Shown here piece after piece: positions 38,314 to 49,608 of a DNA stretch of 64,000 nucleotides. The stretch's first letter is position 1, and each line of letters opens with the position of its first letter. Source of the DNA: Juglans regia. Lineage: Eukaryota; Streptophyta; Magnoliopsida; Fagales; Juglandaceae. A program made the position numbers and the translations under genes. The notes beneath the pieces were generated by a model that was not told the origin of the DNA, did not search any database, and saw only the letters and a program-made list of their open reading frames with translations. Location: NCBI RefSeq assembly GCF_001411555.2, contig NC_049912.1, positions 28,435,514 to 28,499,513 on the forward strand. The letters are read 5' to 3'.

Positions 38314-38860
38314 AATATCTATACATGATTCTTGTAACTCATCATTTGTGATGCGACCAACTTATAGTAATTGTCGCCTGTGATGGCAAGTTGGTAAACA
38401 AAGGCGGTGGCAATTGGACTTACGGTTGGCTGTCTGTATTAAGCCTTAAGCCACCTTAATTATCCGAACGAACGAGGAATTTGCAAGTATCAACATGACT
38501 ACTTTCTGAAGTTTGCTGTCCATTTATAATTGTGGATAAAGCAAAGCCAATGAACTAAAAGAAAAAAGGTCTCTGATTTTTTTTTTTTTTTTCTTAAAAG
38601 GTCATTTTCGGGTAGTTTTGGGGAAGAAAAAGAAGGTGATTCACGTAACACCGTCGTGTCACATCTTCTACAGTTTCCCAACTCCCTCCCCCCATAAAAA
38701 ACCGCCAAACTTGACCCTCACACCGCCCATGCCCACTACTCAACACAACTGCCTCTCTTTATTATCAACTACAAACACCAACTTGCTTCTCTGATCTCTC
38801 AGATTCTTTTTCTGCTTAATTAATTTGATCATCGTCACTCTCTTTTCGTTCCTGGTCATC
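38314..38860. other. Upstream region of the LysM gene
   Basis: The stretch between the retrotransposon and the LysM start holds the promoter. A CATAAAAAAC box at 38693-38702 is a TATA candidate at a suitable distance from a CA-rich pyrimidine leader (38730-38770). Confidence 0.5.
38693..38702 (+). promoter_or_regulatory. Candidate TATA box of the LysM gene
   Basis: CATAAAAAAC lies about 165 bases upstream of the ATG, preceded by a C-rich tract and followed by CACTACTCAACACAACTG, a plausible start-site context. Based on pattern alone. Confidence 0.4.
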
Positions 38861-39214
38861 ATGGCTTCCAAGCAAGCAAAGACACGGCCTCATGTAGTAC
38901 TCATGGCATCAATATCTCATGCAGCGGATGCAGCCTCCTGGTACTGTGCCTTTGTTCTGGTAGCGCTTATATTGCTAAGCACTTTTAGGGACACCACTCA
39001 CGTGTTCGAGGCTGTGAAGGGCACCCAGCTCTTGGAACGACCCTGCGACGAAATTTACGTGGTCGGAGAGGGCGAAACGCTTCACACCATCAGTGATAAG
39101 TGCGGTGACCCCTTTATAGTTGAGCAGAACCCTCATATTCATGACCCAGATGATGTCTTCCCCGGACTTGTTATTAGAATTACTCCTTCGAAGCCTAGGA
39201 AGTTTTTAAGGTAG
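38861..39214 (+). CDS. Small membrane-anchored LysM domain protein
   Basis: 117-residue protein. Residues about 27-44 (WYCAFVLVALILLSTF) form one hydrophobic segment, likely a signal anchor. A single LysM fills about residues 64-107, with EIYVVGEGETLHTISDKCGD and IVEQNPHIHDPDDVFPGLVI; LysM folds bind GlcNAc-containing glycans. Small plant proteins of this build (as in At5g62150 and At3g52790) have no kinase domain and no assigned function. The start is the first ATG of the frame; upstream codons read TTG and carry no Met. The coding sequence ends KPRKFLR before TAG. A GT directly before that stop and an AG at 39276 would allow a spliced version with a proline-rich tail to 39361. Ligand binding is inferred from the domain. 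Confidence 0.85.
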   Translation: MASKQAKTRPHVVLMASISHAADAASWYCAFVLVALILLSTFRDTTHVFEAVKGTQLLERPCDEIYVVGEGETLHTISDKCGDPFIVEQNPHIHDPDDVFPGLVIRITPSKPRKFLR

Positions 39215-39276
39215 TTAATTTGGTTTTACTTGTTTTCTTGTAATTAGTACGTACTTTTTTATGTGTGATTCTGCAG

Positions 39277-39361
39277 TTTTCTTCCCAAGCTAGAGGTTAG
39301 AAAGAAAGTCCCCCCTCCTCCTCCTGATCCTCCTCCACCACTTGTCTCTCTCTTCTTATAG
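39277..39361 (+). other. Possible alternative second exon of the LysM gene
   Basis: Splicing 39210 to 39277 (donor AAG|GTAGTT, acceptor CTGCAG) would bypass the TAG at 39212 and add 28 codons, rich in proline (VPPPPPDPPPP), ending at TAG 39359-39361. The intron would be only 66 nt, at the lower limit for plants. Transcript evidence is needed. Confidence 0.35.
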
Positions 39362-40326
39362 TTCAAACAGAAACTAGAGATTCTGATCGATCATCAGAGG
39401 TTTCATGTACTGCAAACTTGCAGATGGATAAAATATGAGGAGTTATTATATATGGGATATTAAGCTTGTTAACTACTTTCTGTGTTTCTATTTCCACGTA
39501 TATCAGCATCATGTATATGTGTGAATTCGAATTCCAGTGAGTTCTAAGCTGAGAAGGAAATTTGAATTGACAGTCATCATGTTTTTTTTTTTTTTTTCTC
39601 AAAATAGTTTACGACATCTAAGTACCGTACCGCTCGATAGATGGTGCTGCCGAACCTTAAGAAGGCTGTCCTTAATTCGTAAATTAAATTAGTCCCTTAT
39701 TTTATAAGCTCCTGTGATCCTGTAATATGATCATTAATCGAGCTAGCATCAGACGGCCTTCTGATCATGATCAAAGAGAAGTATGTACTTCGCTGTCTGG
39801 GATGTTCTAATTTGTCTCTTTTTCTTTTACTTTTTTTGGTCCAAAAGTACATTTGATTATATGATGATTATATGGTTTTTGTTTTTTGTTTTTGTTTTTG
39901 TTTCTTTTTAAAGAAAGAGCTTGATATTTCATAATTTTATTAATAGAACCATTGATCATGGCGAACGAATACAATTGATGATCTGATCATAGCTTCTAAT
40001 TAATTATTATAAGTACATGAGATATTTTGATGATTTGGTTGTCCATCGCGATCTAATCTTTCTTGAAATTATAATAATCAATTGTATAATTGAGGTTTTC
40101 CGGCAACATTAATTATCTAAGATCTTTATAATGTCGATCAATATTCGACACATCTCTTACTAATTATATATAATTCAATCTTTAGAGGAACCCTGCATGC
40201 ATGCCATTACCTAATTAATTTCTATATGTCGAGCAAATTTAAGATTCAACAGCTCGATTTGAAACTCTGATGCTAGCAGCTACCTAGATAGATCAGATCA
40301 GCCATGCATGTAATTTGCATGAATAA

Positions 40327-40541
40327 GCCTTGTTTGTTTTTTATTTTATAGATGAGATGAGATGAATTGAGATTAAAGTTAAAAGTTGAATAAAATATTA
40401 TTATAATATATTTTTTTAATATTATTTTAGTTTTAAAATCTAAAAAAATTAAATTGTTTATTTTATTTTGTGTAAGAATTTAAAAAAATTATAATAATTA
40501 AATAAAATGAGTTGAAAAAATTTGTGAAAATAAACAAGACC
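40327..40541. repeat. AT-rich foldback MITE, family A copy 3
   Basis: The left end GCCTTGTTTGTTTT with GATGAGATGAGATGAATTG is mirrored by a right end AAAATAAACAAGACC; the core is the shared AT-rich segment. Confidence 0.75.
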
Positions 40542-40564
40542 TAACGGTCTGTCATGATGATTAG

Positions 40565-40692
40565 GTACGTTTGGATCATCAACCTATCTCAACTCATCAT
40601 TATAATTTTTTTAAATTTTATATTAATAATAATATTAAAAAATAATACTTTATCATCTCAACTCAACACAACTCAATATCCAAACGCAGCCG
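40565..40692. repeat. AT-rich foldback MITE, family A copy 4 (short)
   Basis: Runs from TACGTTTGGATCATC to AATATCCAAACGCAGCC, with TATCTCAACTCATCATTATA just inside. It is internally deleted relative to the other copies and lies 24 bases from copy 3. Confidence 0.75.
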
Positions 40693-41966
40693 TCGGACAA
40701 TTTCGTAGTAGTGGAGGAAAAAAAAAAGGACCCGAGTAGTAGTGCATGCACTAGCTAGTGAGTGAGTTCATCTCATGATCACACCACTTTAATTACGTAA
40801 TGATTAACTTCCGACTACTTAAGCAAGCGACTAATTTCTCATTTGACTCATCGATCTGTCTGATCCTCCACCGGCACTAACACGTCCCAGCTACCTCTAA
40901 TCAGTGCTGGGTACCGAAATTAGTCCACATCGATCCCGACCCTACCACAAAATGGTAGTTATTTGAAGCTGGTCTCTCCGCATCACACAATATAATTTCA
41001 TTTCATTTATAAAATTTAAATTTCATTTACGTGAATGATGGATGTGTGGTTTATTATTAACTCATTTTTATAATAAGATGTTGTCTCTAATTGCAATGGC
41101 GAAAGCAATCTTCCCAACAGTTTCAGTCTGATCATGAGTATGAGATCATGTAATTGCATCGTGGCTCTTAAGCAATCAAAAGTACTACACCGCTATTATT
41201 GTTGCTTCTGCTTTGAAATTTGTACCGTCAACGAAGTCATAACTACTAATCTATCTTGCAGTTGCAGCCTGCTCGATTAATCTCTATTTTTCACGTTATA
41301 TTTTCGTGTTTTTTTTTTCTTTGGTAAGATGTCAATGTTTACGTTTTGATTAATAAAATACATCGATTTCTTATCTTATTTTTATTTTATTATATAAGAT
41401 TTGATATATTTATTATTATTAAATAATAAAAAATTATCAAATAAATAATCATCAAATGATAATAAATATACCATAATTTATATAATAAGATAAAAATAAA
41501 ATAATAATATAACGTATAGAATTTAACTTAATTTTTCTAACTTTTAACCAAGCTCAATTTGACGTGATTATCCGAAGAATTTCATGTGATGTGAGAACGA
41601 CTTGCGTTTTTGCTTCTTATGGGGGTGTGCACGCAGTATGATTGGAAACCCCTGACATGGGGATTCGATCCAGATATCATGTGATATACTGAATTATATT
41701 CACATTGTCGTTTTCCAAATGATATTTGCTGTACATAATATCAAATCCCTTATTGAACGATGAATATAATATAAATAATTAAATTTATTATATATTTTTT
41801 TAATTTTAGATAAGTAATGATTTCATATTATATCACGATAGAAATGATCTTAAATTTATTCTGATTCTTCATTTTATTCTATTTAATTATATAAACTAAA
41901 AAAATGTTAAAAATATAATACAAATAATTAAATTTATCTTCTGCTCAACTTACACTTTTAAATAAG

Positions 41967-42240
41967 GGTGCTACCTGCACACTACAACACTATGTAGCCC
42001 CCTAACTGCCCCACCCTGCATGATGGGGGGGTTCTCACCCCCAAACCCCGCCCCCGCATCTCACTCACTTCAATAATTGATTACAATTCATTAGGCTAAC
42101 AAATTATTTATAGGTCTAAAAGTGATCAAAAATAAATTTTTTGATCCAAATTATAAATTTAAATTTATAAATATGATTATAATTTAAAAATTATGTAGTT
42201 TTAAAATTTTTTAGTACATACTTTATGTAAATCTCTGTCA
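41967..42240. repeat. Partial copy of the GC-rich-ended element, inverted
   Basis: GC-rich CCCCACCCTGCATGATGGGG and CCCCGCCCCCGCATC words are followed by TCTAAAAGTGATCAAAAATA and an AT-rich segment. These correspond, reversed, to the right half of the element at 32946-33500. Confidence 0.55.
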
Positions 42241-42439
42241 AGGCAATACAAGAATCTCACATTGCTCAAATATGAGATTTGTATTGTCAAGACAATTTAT
42301 AAAAGAGACACCATACTACACTACAACAAACAATAAATATTAAGTAAAAATTCTACATAATACATATTACTATTTAAAAATAATAAATATGGGCCTTTGG
42401 ATATGGATATGGGTCTAGCATAGCCCACTTACGACCTCA

Positions 42440-43030
42440 CCTACTGGCACATCCTCGAATTGACTTGAGGCGGTTGGATCACAATGCCTTCAGACTTGAT
42501 GAGGTTTCATGCCAGTTCATGGATGCTTTTCGGCAAAGTACTATGCATGACGCATTCTTGTCCACGCCTTCACCTTCAAAGCCTCCAGCAGCTCCACCTT
42601 CACGAAGAATTTTTTCTTTCTTTTATTTTCTTTTTTTCAAACAATACTTTGGATGATTGTAGTGATAACCCTCTGTTTGTGCTTTCCTCTTCTCAAGTTT
42701 ATAGAAAAACTTGCAACCCTTCACCATTTTCAATCTTGTTTCTTCCAGTTTAGACAGCAATGGCTCAATGTGGTTCTTCTCGTGTTCCCCGTCGAGCTTC
42801 TACCAAAGCCCCACCAATGGTTTCCTCCAACTCTGCTCTTGAATCCTTTGATGGTCAAACTCTACATTTCTTTGAGGGGTTCACGTGACGCTCTACACTT
42901 ATTACTTGGGACTTGACAAGGTTGAAGACTTCGTATCACATCCCTAATGCCGTGGTTCTCACTCTTCCTTTCGAGGGCACCATTGACGATGAAGATTTTT
43001 TAGAGAGAGTTGCACTTCCAGTTTTAAAAT
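42440..43030 (+). pseudogene. Broken remnant of a plant repeat-associated protein
   Basis: Short open pieces in changing frames read SALESFDGQTLHFFEGFT, then a stop, then TRLKTSYHIPNAVVLTLPFE. The last part resembles the IP-x-x-VVLRLP word of plant transposon-associated proteins. No start or intact frame exists. The family is uncertain. Confidence 0.35.
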
Positions 43031-43127
43031 AAGTGATAGTCTCACGGTACATTTATAAACTTATCAAATACATTTGTGACCTCATTTGGCCAAAGATAAT
43101 GGCTAATGTGATGATCCAAATTCAATA

Positions 43128-43331
43128 GGCCCGTTTGGCTAATGAGATGAGGTGTAATGGTTTTATATGAAAGTTGAAAGTTTAATAAAATATTATTAAA
43201 ATATTATTTTTTAATATTAATATTATTTTAAAATTTTAAAAAAATTAAATTATTTATTATATTTTATATAAAAATTTAAAAAATTTATAATATTGAAATA
43301 AAATAAATTCGTTTTTATATTCAAATGGGAT
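43128..43331. repeat. AT-rich foldback MITE, family A copy 5
   Basis: Begins GGCCCGTTTGGCTAATGAGATG and ends TTCAAATGGGATC around the shared AT-rich core. Confidence 0.75.
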
Positions 43332-43899
43332 CTAATCACCAGCCCGATGTGTCTTATTTTACACTTTTTTTATCAGATTTTGGGTCATGGGACCTACATT
43401 GGGAATTGATTGAGTACACACGTCATCTGGTCGAAGTTTTAACGTTAGGATAAATAACTCACACCGAGCCATGCTAGACTGAGCACTTATGCATGTGAAA
43501 AAACTTGATTAGGTTGGTTCATAGATTCACTAATCAATTATTAAATATAGTTTTACTACCTCAATTATTTATCTAATTAAGCACCACATCAACCCTGCCT
43601 AGAAATATCGAAGGAAAATAATAAACTGTCACTTATTTTATAAGTAAATCATGTAAAATTAAAATTATTTAAAAAAAAATTATAGGCATACAATATCTTC
43701 ATTTTAAAATATAATTATATAAAAAGTTGTAAAAGGAATTCTATAAATAATAAAATGGCACAGTTATATTTATAAATGAGTTATAAAATAAGTATAAGAA
43801 AATTATAAAGTATAAACCAACTTATTGATGCATGAAAAATCGCACAACAGGTTAGAATGGGAAAAATAGTCATTCCCGGCCCGCTATGAGGATTCGGGC

Positions 43900-44420
43900 C
43901 TCGATCAGTATTGTTTGAAGCCTCGACAGTGATCTGGTGAGACTATACGATGTCGGTGTGTACATTCATAACGGTGAATAGAAAACAAGTGCATAGAAAA
44001 TAAAGAAAAATGAACACACATATTTACGTGGTTCGACATGTTGGTTACGTCCACGAGCATTTGAGAAAAAAATTTACTATAATATACTTGTTTACAGTCT
44101 CTCATAGACTCTCATTTATTACTGTACAATGGGAGTATAAGATCTACTTACTGGATAATATGTTCTCTCTAGAGCTCTCCCTCCAGTGATTGAAGAAGAA
44201 AAAGTTCATTTAAGTCGTTTGGACATTTCCTTTTATTTGATCAACTTCCGCGTGCGCCTCAATAGTGATGAAGGATGTATGTTTTGCTTGTCTGACCCCT
44301 CTCTCTTTCCTCCCCATTGCCTCCTGAGTCCTGACACCCCTTGTCTCCTGAGACCCCCGCTGCCTTACCTCCCTACTTCCCTTCTTGTCCCTTAGCAGTG
44401 GCATAGTGGGTTGAGCTTGA
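43900..44420. repeat. LTR-retroelement-like debris
   Basis: ATATTTACGTGGTTCGACAT and GTTACGTCCACGAGCA at about 44020-44060 are words often found in plant retroelement LTRs. No partner LTR or coding region is visible, so this is a solo or fragmentary copy at best. Confidence 0.35.
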
Positions 44421-44915
44421 TTTTGGGCCTAGATATTTTATCCCCTTACACAACTCATCTTACTTACATATAGCTGATTAGATTCGTTAATTTGGTTTTG
44501 ATTAATATGGCCTCAAAACCAAATTAACGTGATTTACCTTCAAGGACTTGAGTGGACGCAAACGTGATTAGTGTCCAACTACCGGAGCATGAACCATGTT
44601 AGTTAACTTCAACTTCAAGGACAGCGGCAAAAACAGAAAGCTAGGTACGTAAATGGCTACAGATTTACCATAGAAGCAGGAACCGCCGTCCGGAACTTAC
44701 TGGATCAAGATTCGCAGAAAAAGAAGCTCGATCGGTACTTTTTCCAGAAGCTTTGCAGCAGAATTATTCCTCGAACATGTGTTAAAAAAGCTTATTTTTA
44801 TGGTAACTGCTTCAGGCAGTACCGTTATACATTTCTCTCTTTCTCTAACTTGAGTGTATTACGTTTCATTTTCTATAAATTAAATATAAAAAACAAAAAT
44901 AGACTAACACCCAAC

Positions 44916-44955
44916 GTTGAGATGGCCGAGTTGGTCTAAGGCGCCAGATTAAGGT

Positions 44956-44988
<33 letters not shown>

Positions 44989-44996
44989 TCTCAACA
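44916..44996 (+). tRNA. tRNA-Leu (anticodon AAG)
   Basis: All arms fold: acceptor GTTGAGA with TCTCAAC, D arm GCCG/GGC with loop AGTTGGTCTAA, anticodon stem CCAGA/TCTGG around TTAAGGT, long variable arm, and T arm GTGGG/CCCAC with TTCAAAT. The anticodon AAG is at 44951-44953 and reads CTT/CTC leucine codons. The long variable arm is the class II mark of tRNA-Leu. Internal A and B boxes are intact, there is no intron, and a CAA-rich upstream segment and a downstream T run complete a normal Pol III gene. Confidence 0.97.
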
Positions 44997-45002
44997 AAAG
45001 TG

Positions 45003-45018
45003 TTTTTTTTTTTTTTTT
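45003..45018 (+). terminator. Pol III T-run terminator of tRNA-Leu
   Basis: Sixteen consecutive T bases start 6 bases after the mature tRNA 3' end, far more than the four needed for Pol III release. Confidence 0.9.
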
Positions 45019-45042
45019 GTTTCCCTCTGTTTGGTGTCTTTA

Positions 45043-45599
45043 GAGCATTAGTATTGATATATGTATATGCAAAATCATATTTACATAATATGACCCTAAA
45101 ATCTTTCACATTGACTTATGCATATCCAAATATTTAACTACCTATAAATAGTGCTTATCTAAATTTGGATAATCACTATTCACCCTATAAATTATATTTA
45201 AATAATTATTTCTCTCTCCTCCCACTATCTCTCACACAATCCTTTCATTTTCTCCTTCATTCAACAACAAAACAAACCTTCACTTACACATTCATTTTAT
45301 TATTATAATATATTATATATTTTTTTTTCATTTTATTATATTTTTAATATATTATTACTAAAAATTTTATTTTTTATTATTACATTTGTATTATTAATGT
45401 CAAATGTATGTAGTGGATGTTAATTACAAAATTTATATAAAAAAATTGATTTTAGCAAAAAAGTAATAATAAAAAAATAATAATATTTTATTATTATTTT
45501 ATCTTAAATATGCATAAGCTAATGTGAAAATTTTACTTGAATGATAAAGTAGATATATAAAAGAGATAATTTATGCATAAACCAATACTAATGCAGAGT
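45043..45599. mobile_element. Tourist-like MITE 2
   Basis: Starts GAGCATTAGTATTGATATATG and ends CCAATACTAATGCAGAG, near-perfect inverted repeats. TTA flanks both sides (45040-45042, 45600-45602). Non-coding, about 557 bp. Its terminal motif resembles that of the MITE at 14751-15230. Confidence 0.8.
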
Positions 45600-45849
45600 T
45601 TAGTTATAAAACTTCGCCTAAATGATAAAGCGGACATAAAAAAGAGAGAATTGTTCAATTGGCTTTGCGCTCAGCCTGCTGGCCGTTGAAACTTGAACGT
45701 GCTCATAGTTCCAGTGGAATGAGACGGCGTCGTTTATCATCTTTCCAATTTCATCCAGCCACGTATTGGGTTTCCTTCTGGCGTGTTTGGTATCGCTTTT
45801 CAATTTCTAAGTTACTTTTTATTAAATTCCATAAAATATTTCAACTAAT

Positions 45850-46407
45850 TAGAGCATTCTTATTGGATTAGCTAAAAGTTAAATCCAATGAGAATTTAGC
45901 TATTAGGTCATAAAATATCTCACATTGAATTAGCTATATTCAGTAAAATCTAAACTAATTTTTAAATTTGAAACATACTATTCATTCATCAAATCTATTT
46001 TATATTATTTTTTTCTCTCTCCTTTTAATATCAATTATTTCTCTCTCCATTTTAAATGACAATTGAAAAAATATAATTAGAATACAATTACTAATTAATA
46101 TATAATATTATGAATAGTAAAATATGATAAAATAAAATAAATTCATAATTAAAAAAATTAAAAAAATTAAAAAATTAAAAAATTATTAATTACTCATTAC
46201 TATATAATGAATAAATAGATAATCCAATTTGGAGATTTGATGTGAATAATCAAAATTAAATTCATCTTATATTATTTTATTGTCATATAATGAAAAAATG
46301 ACTATTTCAATGTAGAAATTTATGTAAATGTAATAGCTAAATGCTAAATTCATCTTGCATTCATAAAAAATATACTTTAATTTAGCTAATCCAATGAGAG
46401 TGCTCTA
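45850..46407. mobile_element. Tourist-like MITE 3
   Basis: Left end TTAGAGCATTCTTATTGGAT and right end ATCCAATGAGAGTGCTCTAA are inverted repeats; inside each is a second copy of the TAGCT/CCAATGAGA word. Non-coding, about 555 bp. Flanking TTA and TAA make the target duplication ambiguous. Confidence 0.8.
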
Positions 46408-46514
46408 AAATGGAGATGAATCTATTTATACGTTCGGATTTTTGTGCTTTGCGTCTCAATGTACAGATAAAATTTCGCTCTCGACTCGGTTAACAGCATT
46501 TAATTATGTATTTT

Positions 46515-46711
46515 GTCTCATTTGGATAATGAGATGAGATAAAATAATTTTAAATAAAAATTAAAAATTAAATAAAATATTATTATAATATTATTTATTT
46601 AATATTATTATTTTTAGATTTTAAAAAATAAATTATTTATTATATTTTATATAATAATTTAAAAAATATATAATAATAAAATAAAATAAAACCGTATCCA
46701 AACGGGCCTCA
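46515..46711. repeat. AT-rich foldback MITE, family A copy 6
   Basis: Left end CATTTGGATAATGAGATGAG, right end CCGTATCCAAACGGGCC, and the common AT-rich core; one of the best preserved copies. Confidence 0.8.
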
Positions 46712-46789
46712 GTCACGCTTTGGCCCTTGGGTGCGTGTACAAAAGCATTACTGATGGTTTTTCTTACTGTCCGAGCCCAAAAGACTCTT

Positions 46790-46912
46790 ATGTTATTTTT
46801 TAATAATATTATTATTTTAAGATTTAAAAAATTAAATTTTTTATTATATTTTAAATAAAAATTTAAAAAAATAATAAAAATAAAATAAAATAAATTTACA
46901 ATCCAAACCGGT
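46790..46912. repeat. AT-rich foldback MITE, family A copy 7 (partial)
   Basis: Core only, ending in TTTACAATCCAAACCGG; the left end is missing. Confidence 0.6.
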
Positions 46913-47734
46913 GCTTAGTGGGTTGGTGCTGGGTATTGATGTGATAGAGTGGGGGGCCGGCCTACACTCGGCTCGTATCCGTTGAAATTGTGCCCATCAA
47001 GTTTTTAGCTTTTACCTTGGTTTATTAATTAATCAATTAATTCATTAAGCTTATTTGGTATTTGAGAGTGCCTCACTTGTTTACCCTTTTTTCTTTTTGG
47101 AGATTTCTTTTGCTAATCTTTCAATCAACTTTGATATTTTAATATTTATTTTTTTACCTTATGAAAACCTCCAGTTCACCCAAATTTATTAATTTCTAAT
47201 TTTCTTTATTCTTAGTTTAATTATCCGACGTATTTTAGAAGTTCCTAACTTCTTCATAACTTTATTATTTTTTTAAAAAAAAGTCGTTTAAAATATGAGA
47301 TACTAACTTATAGGACTGAACATAACAAAATTCTAAATATATATATATAATTTCAAAGTTCCAATTATAGAGTGGTCCCATTGGCACGCCAAAAAGACGA
47401 AAGTGGTAGTTTTTTTTTTTGGTTCTGATAAAAGTCGTACATTATTAAGGGGGCAATAAATAAAGGGTAACATAGTTGTGTGGGGTAAAATAGTTGTGTG
47501 TGTATATATATTATTTTATTTTTTTATAAAAAAATAAAAAAATTCATAATATTATTAAAAAAATATTTTCTTAATCACTAAATAAAATAAAAAATCACTA
47601 CAATAACTCTAAATAATAAGAATAAGTAGTAAGAGTAGTAACATTTTTCATATATATATATATATATATATATATCTCATTATTAAAATAAAATAAAACA
47701 AAATAAAAATCCAATTTGGTTAAAAAGGTGTAAA

Positions 47735-48110
47735 ACATGCGGCGGGGCCCACTGTACCAAATACCTACTTTGGAGGGCCCATACAATGAGAGTCGCCATC
47801 GAGAAAGCAAGATGGACCACTTTTTATGCAAGTGGGTCTCAGCCGTATGCACAAATATATAGTGGCCTACTACTACCACTCGGTGGTGGGTTCCATCTAC
47901 TCTACTACCTCTCCTTTTGGTCCACACCACCAAGTGCAATCCTTGGGTCGGGTCCTCCCACCCGACAAGGCTGAACCCGTCAGATTTACAGCCCGGATTG
48001 GTCCCCACGGGCACACAACACTTACCTTTGCAGCCTTTTACAGCGCAAGTGGCTAGAAGATATCTCCTCCATTGCAAGCTAATCCTATCCTCTCTCTATA
48101 AATTGATGGG
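47735..48110. promoter_or_regulatory. GC-rich island with promoter-like motifs and short hairpins
   Basis: The segment stands out from the AT-rich surroundings. It has GGGGCCCAC and GGGCCC words, a hairpin CACTCGGTGGTG/CACCACCAAGTG (47878-47937), a second hairpin GTCGGGT/ACCCGAC (47947-47969) and a TATAAATT box at 48097-48104 after a TCTCTC tract. No conserved protein or known microRNA is evident downstream. It may be the promoter of an unrecognised RNA or a remnant of one. Confidence 0.4.
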
Positions 48111-48207
48111 GAAATAAGAGTACTCAAATTTTAAATAATGCTGAACTTCGGTCTTCAGTTTTAAATAAGGATTTCATGATTTTGCAGAAGACGTAATGAA
48201 TATTTAG

Positions 48208-48407
48208 ACTTCGTTTGGATACAGAAATAAATTTAATTTATCTCATCTCATTATTATAATTTTCTTAAATTTTTATATAAAATATAATAAACAATTCAAC
48301 TTTTTTAAATTTCAAAATAATAATAATATTAAAAAATAATATTATAATAATATTTTATTCAAATCATCTAAAACTATCTCATCTCAACTCACTATCCAAA
48401 CTATACC
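48208..48407. repeat. AT-rich foldback MITE, family A copy 8
   Basis: Left end ACTTCGTTTGGATAC, right end ACTATCCAAACTATACC, with TCATCTCATTATTATAATTT just inside. Confidence 0.8.
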
Positions 48408-49388
48408 TTATTTCATTTCCATATCAACTGTATATACGAGCAAATTGCATGTTTGTTATAGGCTTTTAGAAACTAAATCCTGTGCATTATGCAGTGTAAT
48501 GGGGGCAACACCTAAGTAGAACATTAAGGTGCCACTTGAAATGGGTAATCATATCAATAATGCAAATTGCCAATTTGATCATATTTCATTTTCCTTGTAT
48601 TATGTAGCAATAATTTTCAGAGTCTCTCGAATGTGTAGCTATGGGACTAGCTGGTTTCAAGGTGATTGTCCTCAGAGGCCCCCATATTCCACAAGCAACC
48701 TAGTCAGTCTACTCTTAATTATTATCCATCAAAAATTAATGAAGTTGGTCGTGGGAAGGTTTGTCAGGAAAATTGCTCGTTGAATTACAGCAATAAGATT
48801 CCATATTTTGTTAGTAAAATTGCACACTTATTTTGATGTGATATGTTTTGCAGTAAAATTATTATTAAATTTATTCATCATATTTTTTTTATCATTTTTT
48901 TGTTATGTTATAATGTAAAATTAAATGATAAATTTATAAATAAAATATAATAAATAATTTTTAATTATCTAATATCACATTATAAAATGATAAAAATTAA
49001 GATGATGAATAACATTACTCTTATTTTTATTATAAAATAAATTTAAATAAATAATTTGTATGATTTATTTAACTCTATAACACTTTTTTAATTGAAAATT
49101 TATTTTTATAAATTATTATTTACTATTTTACATTTTATATTTTACTTTTCATGAAAAAATACTTTATATATTATAGATATAAGGTGTGAAAAGTAGTGAT
49201 GCATGGAATTACCATTTACAATTATAATATATTTTTCCTCACAGGCAACGACTTTTTTGTGATTAGACATCACAGTACTGATCATTCTTATGCCAAGCAT
49301 GTGATTCAGTAAATAATCGATTTTTTAGGATTGAGATTATTGATTATGACCGCATATTGTCTTTCATTTTGACAACAAAATAGATTAA

Positions 49389-49608
49389 GGACAGGTTTGG
49401 AATATAAAATAAAATATAAAATTTTTATCTCATCTCATCTCACAATTATATATTTTTTAAATTTTTATATAAAATATAATAAATAATTTAATTTTTTCAA
49501 ATCTCAATACATATTTTTCAAATTCTAAAATAATAATAATATTAAAACACAATATTTTAAACTTCAAAACAAAACACAAAATTCTCATATCACCCTCCAA
49601 ACCTGCCC
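49389..49608. repeat. AT-rich foldback MITE, family A copy 9
   Basis: Left end GGACAGGTTTGGAAT and right end CTCCAAACCTGCCC are inverted repeats; the core carries AATAATAATATTAAAAC. Confidence 0.78.

Larger units (their letters stand above)
39362..44915. other. Gene-poor AT-rich region with repeat debris
   Basis: Holds family A MITEs (40327-40541, 40565-40692, 43128-43331), a partial GC-rich element (41967-42240), a broken protein remnant (42440-43030) and retroelement-like DNA (43900-44420). No intact gene was found on either strand. Confidence 0.65.
44997..47700. other. Intergenic: MITE cluster downstream of the tRNA
   Basis: Two Tourist-like MITEs (45043-45599, 45850-46407) and two family A copies (46515-46711, 46790-46912) occupy most of this stretch. 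The rest is AT-rich with an (AT)n run at 47652-47673. No gene is supported. Confidence 0.65.

Noticed and set aside
47598..48077. 159-codon minus-strand open frame over the GC-rich island
   Set aside because: It contains no known domain, overlaps open frames on the other strand and ends in AT-repeat sequence. Promoter-like motifs explain the composition better.
48529..48783. 84-codon frame downstream of the GC-rich island
   Set aside because: Considered as the product of the candidate promoter at 48097, but there is no conserved motif and the codon pattern is unremarkable.
48090..48800. microRNA precursor
   Set aside because: I looked for mature sequences of the widely conserved plant microRNA families on both strands and found none.
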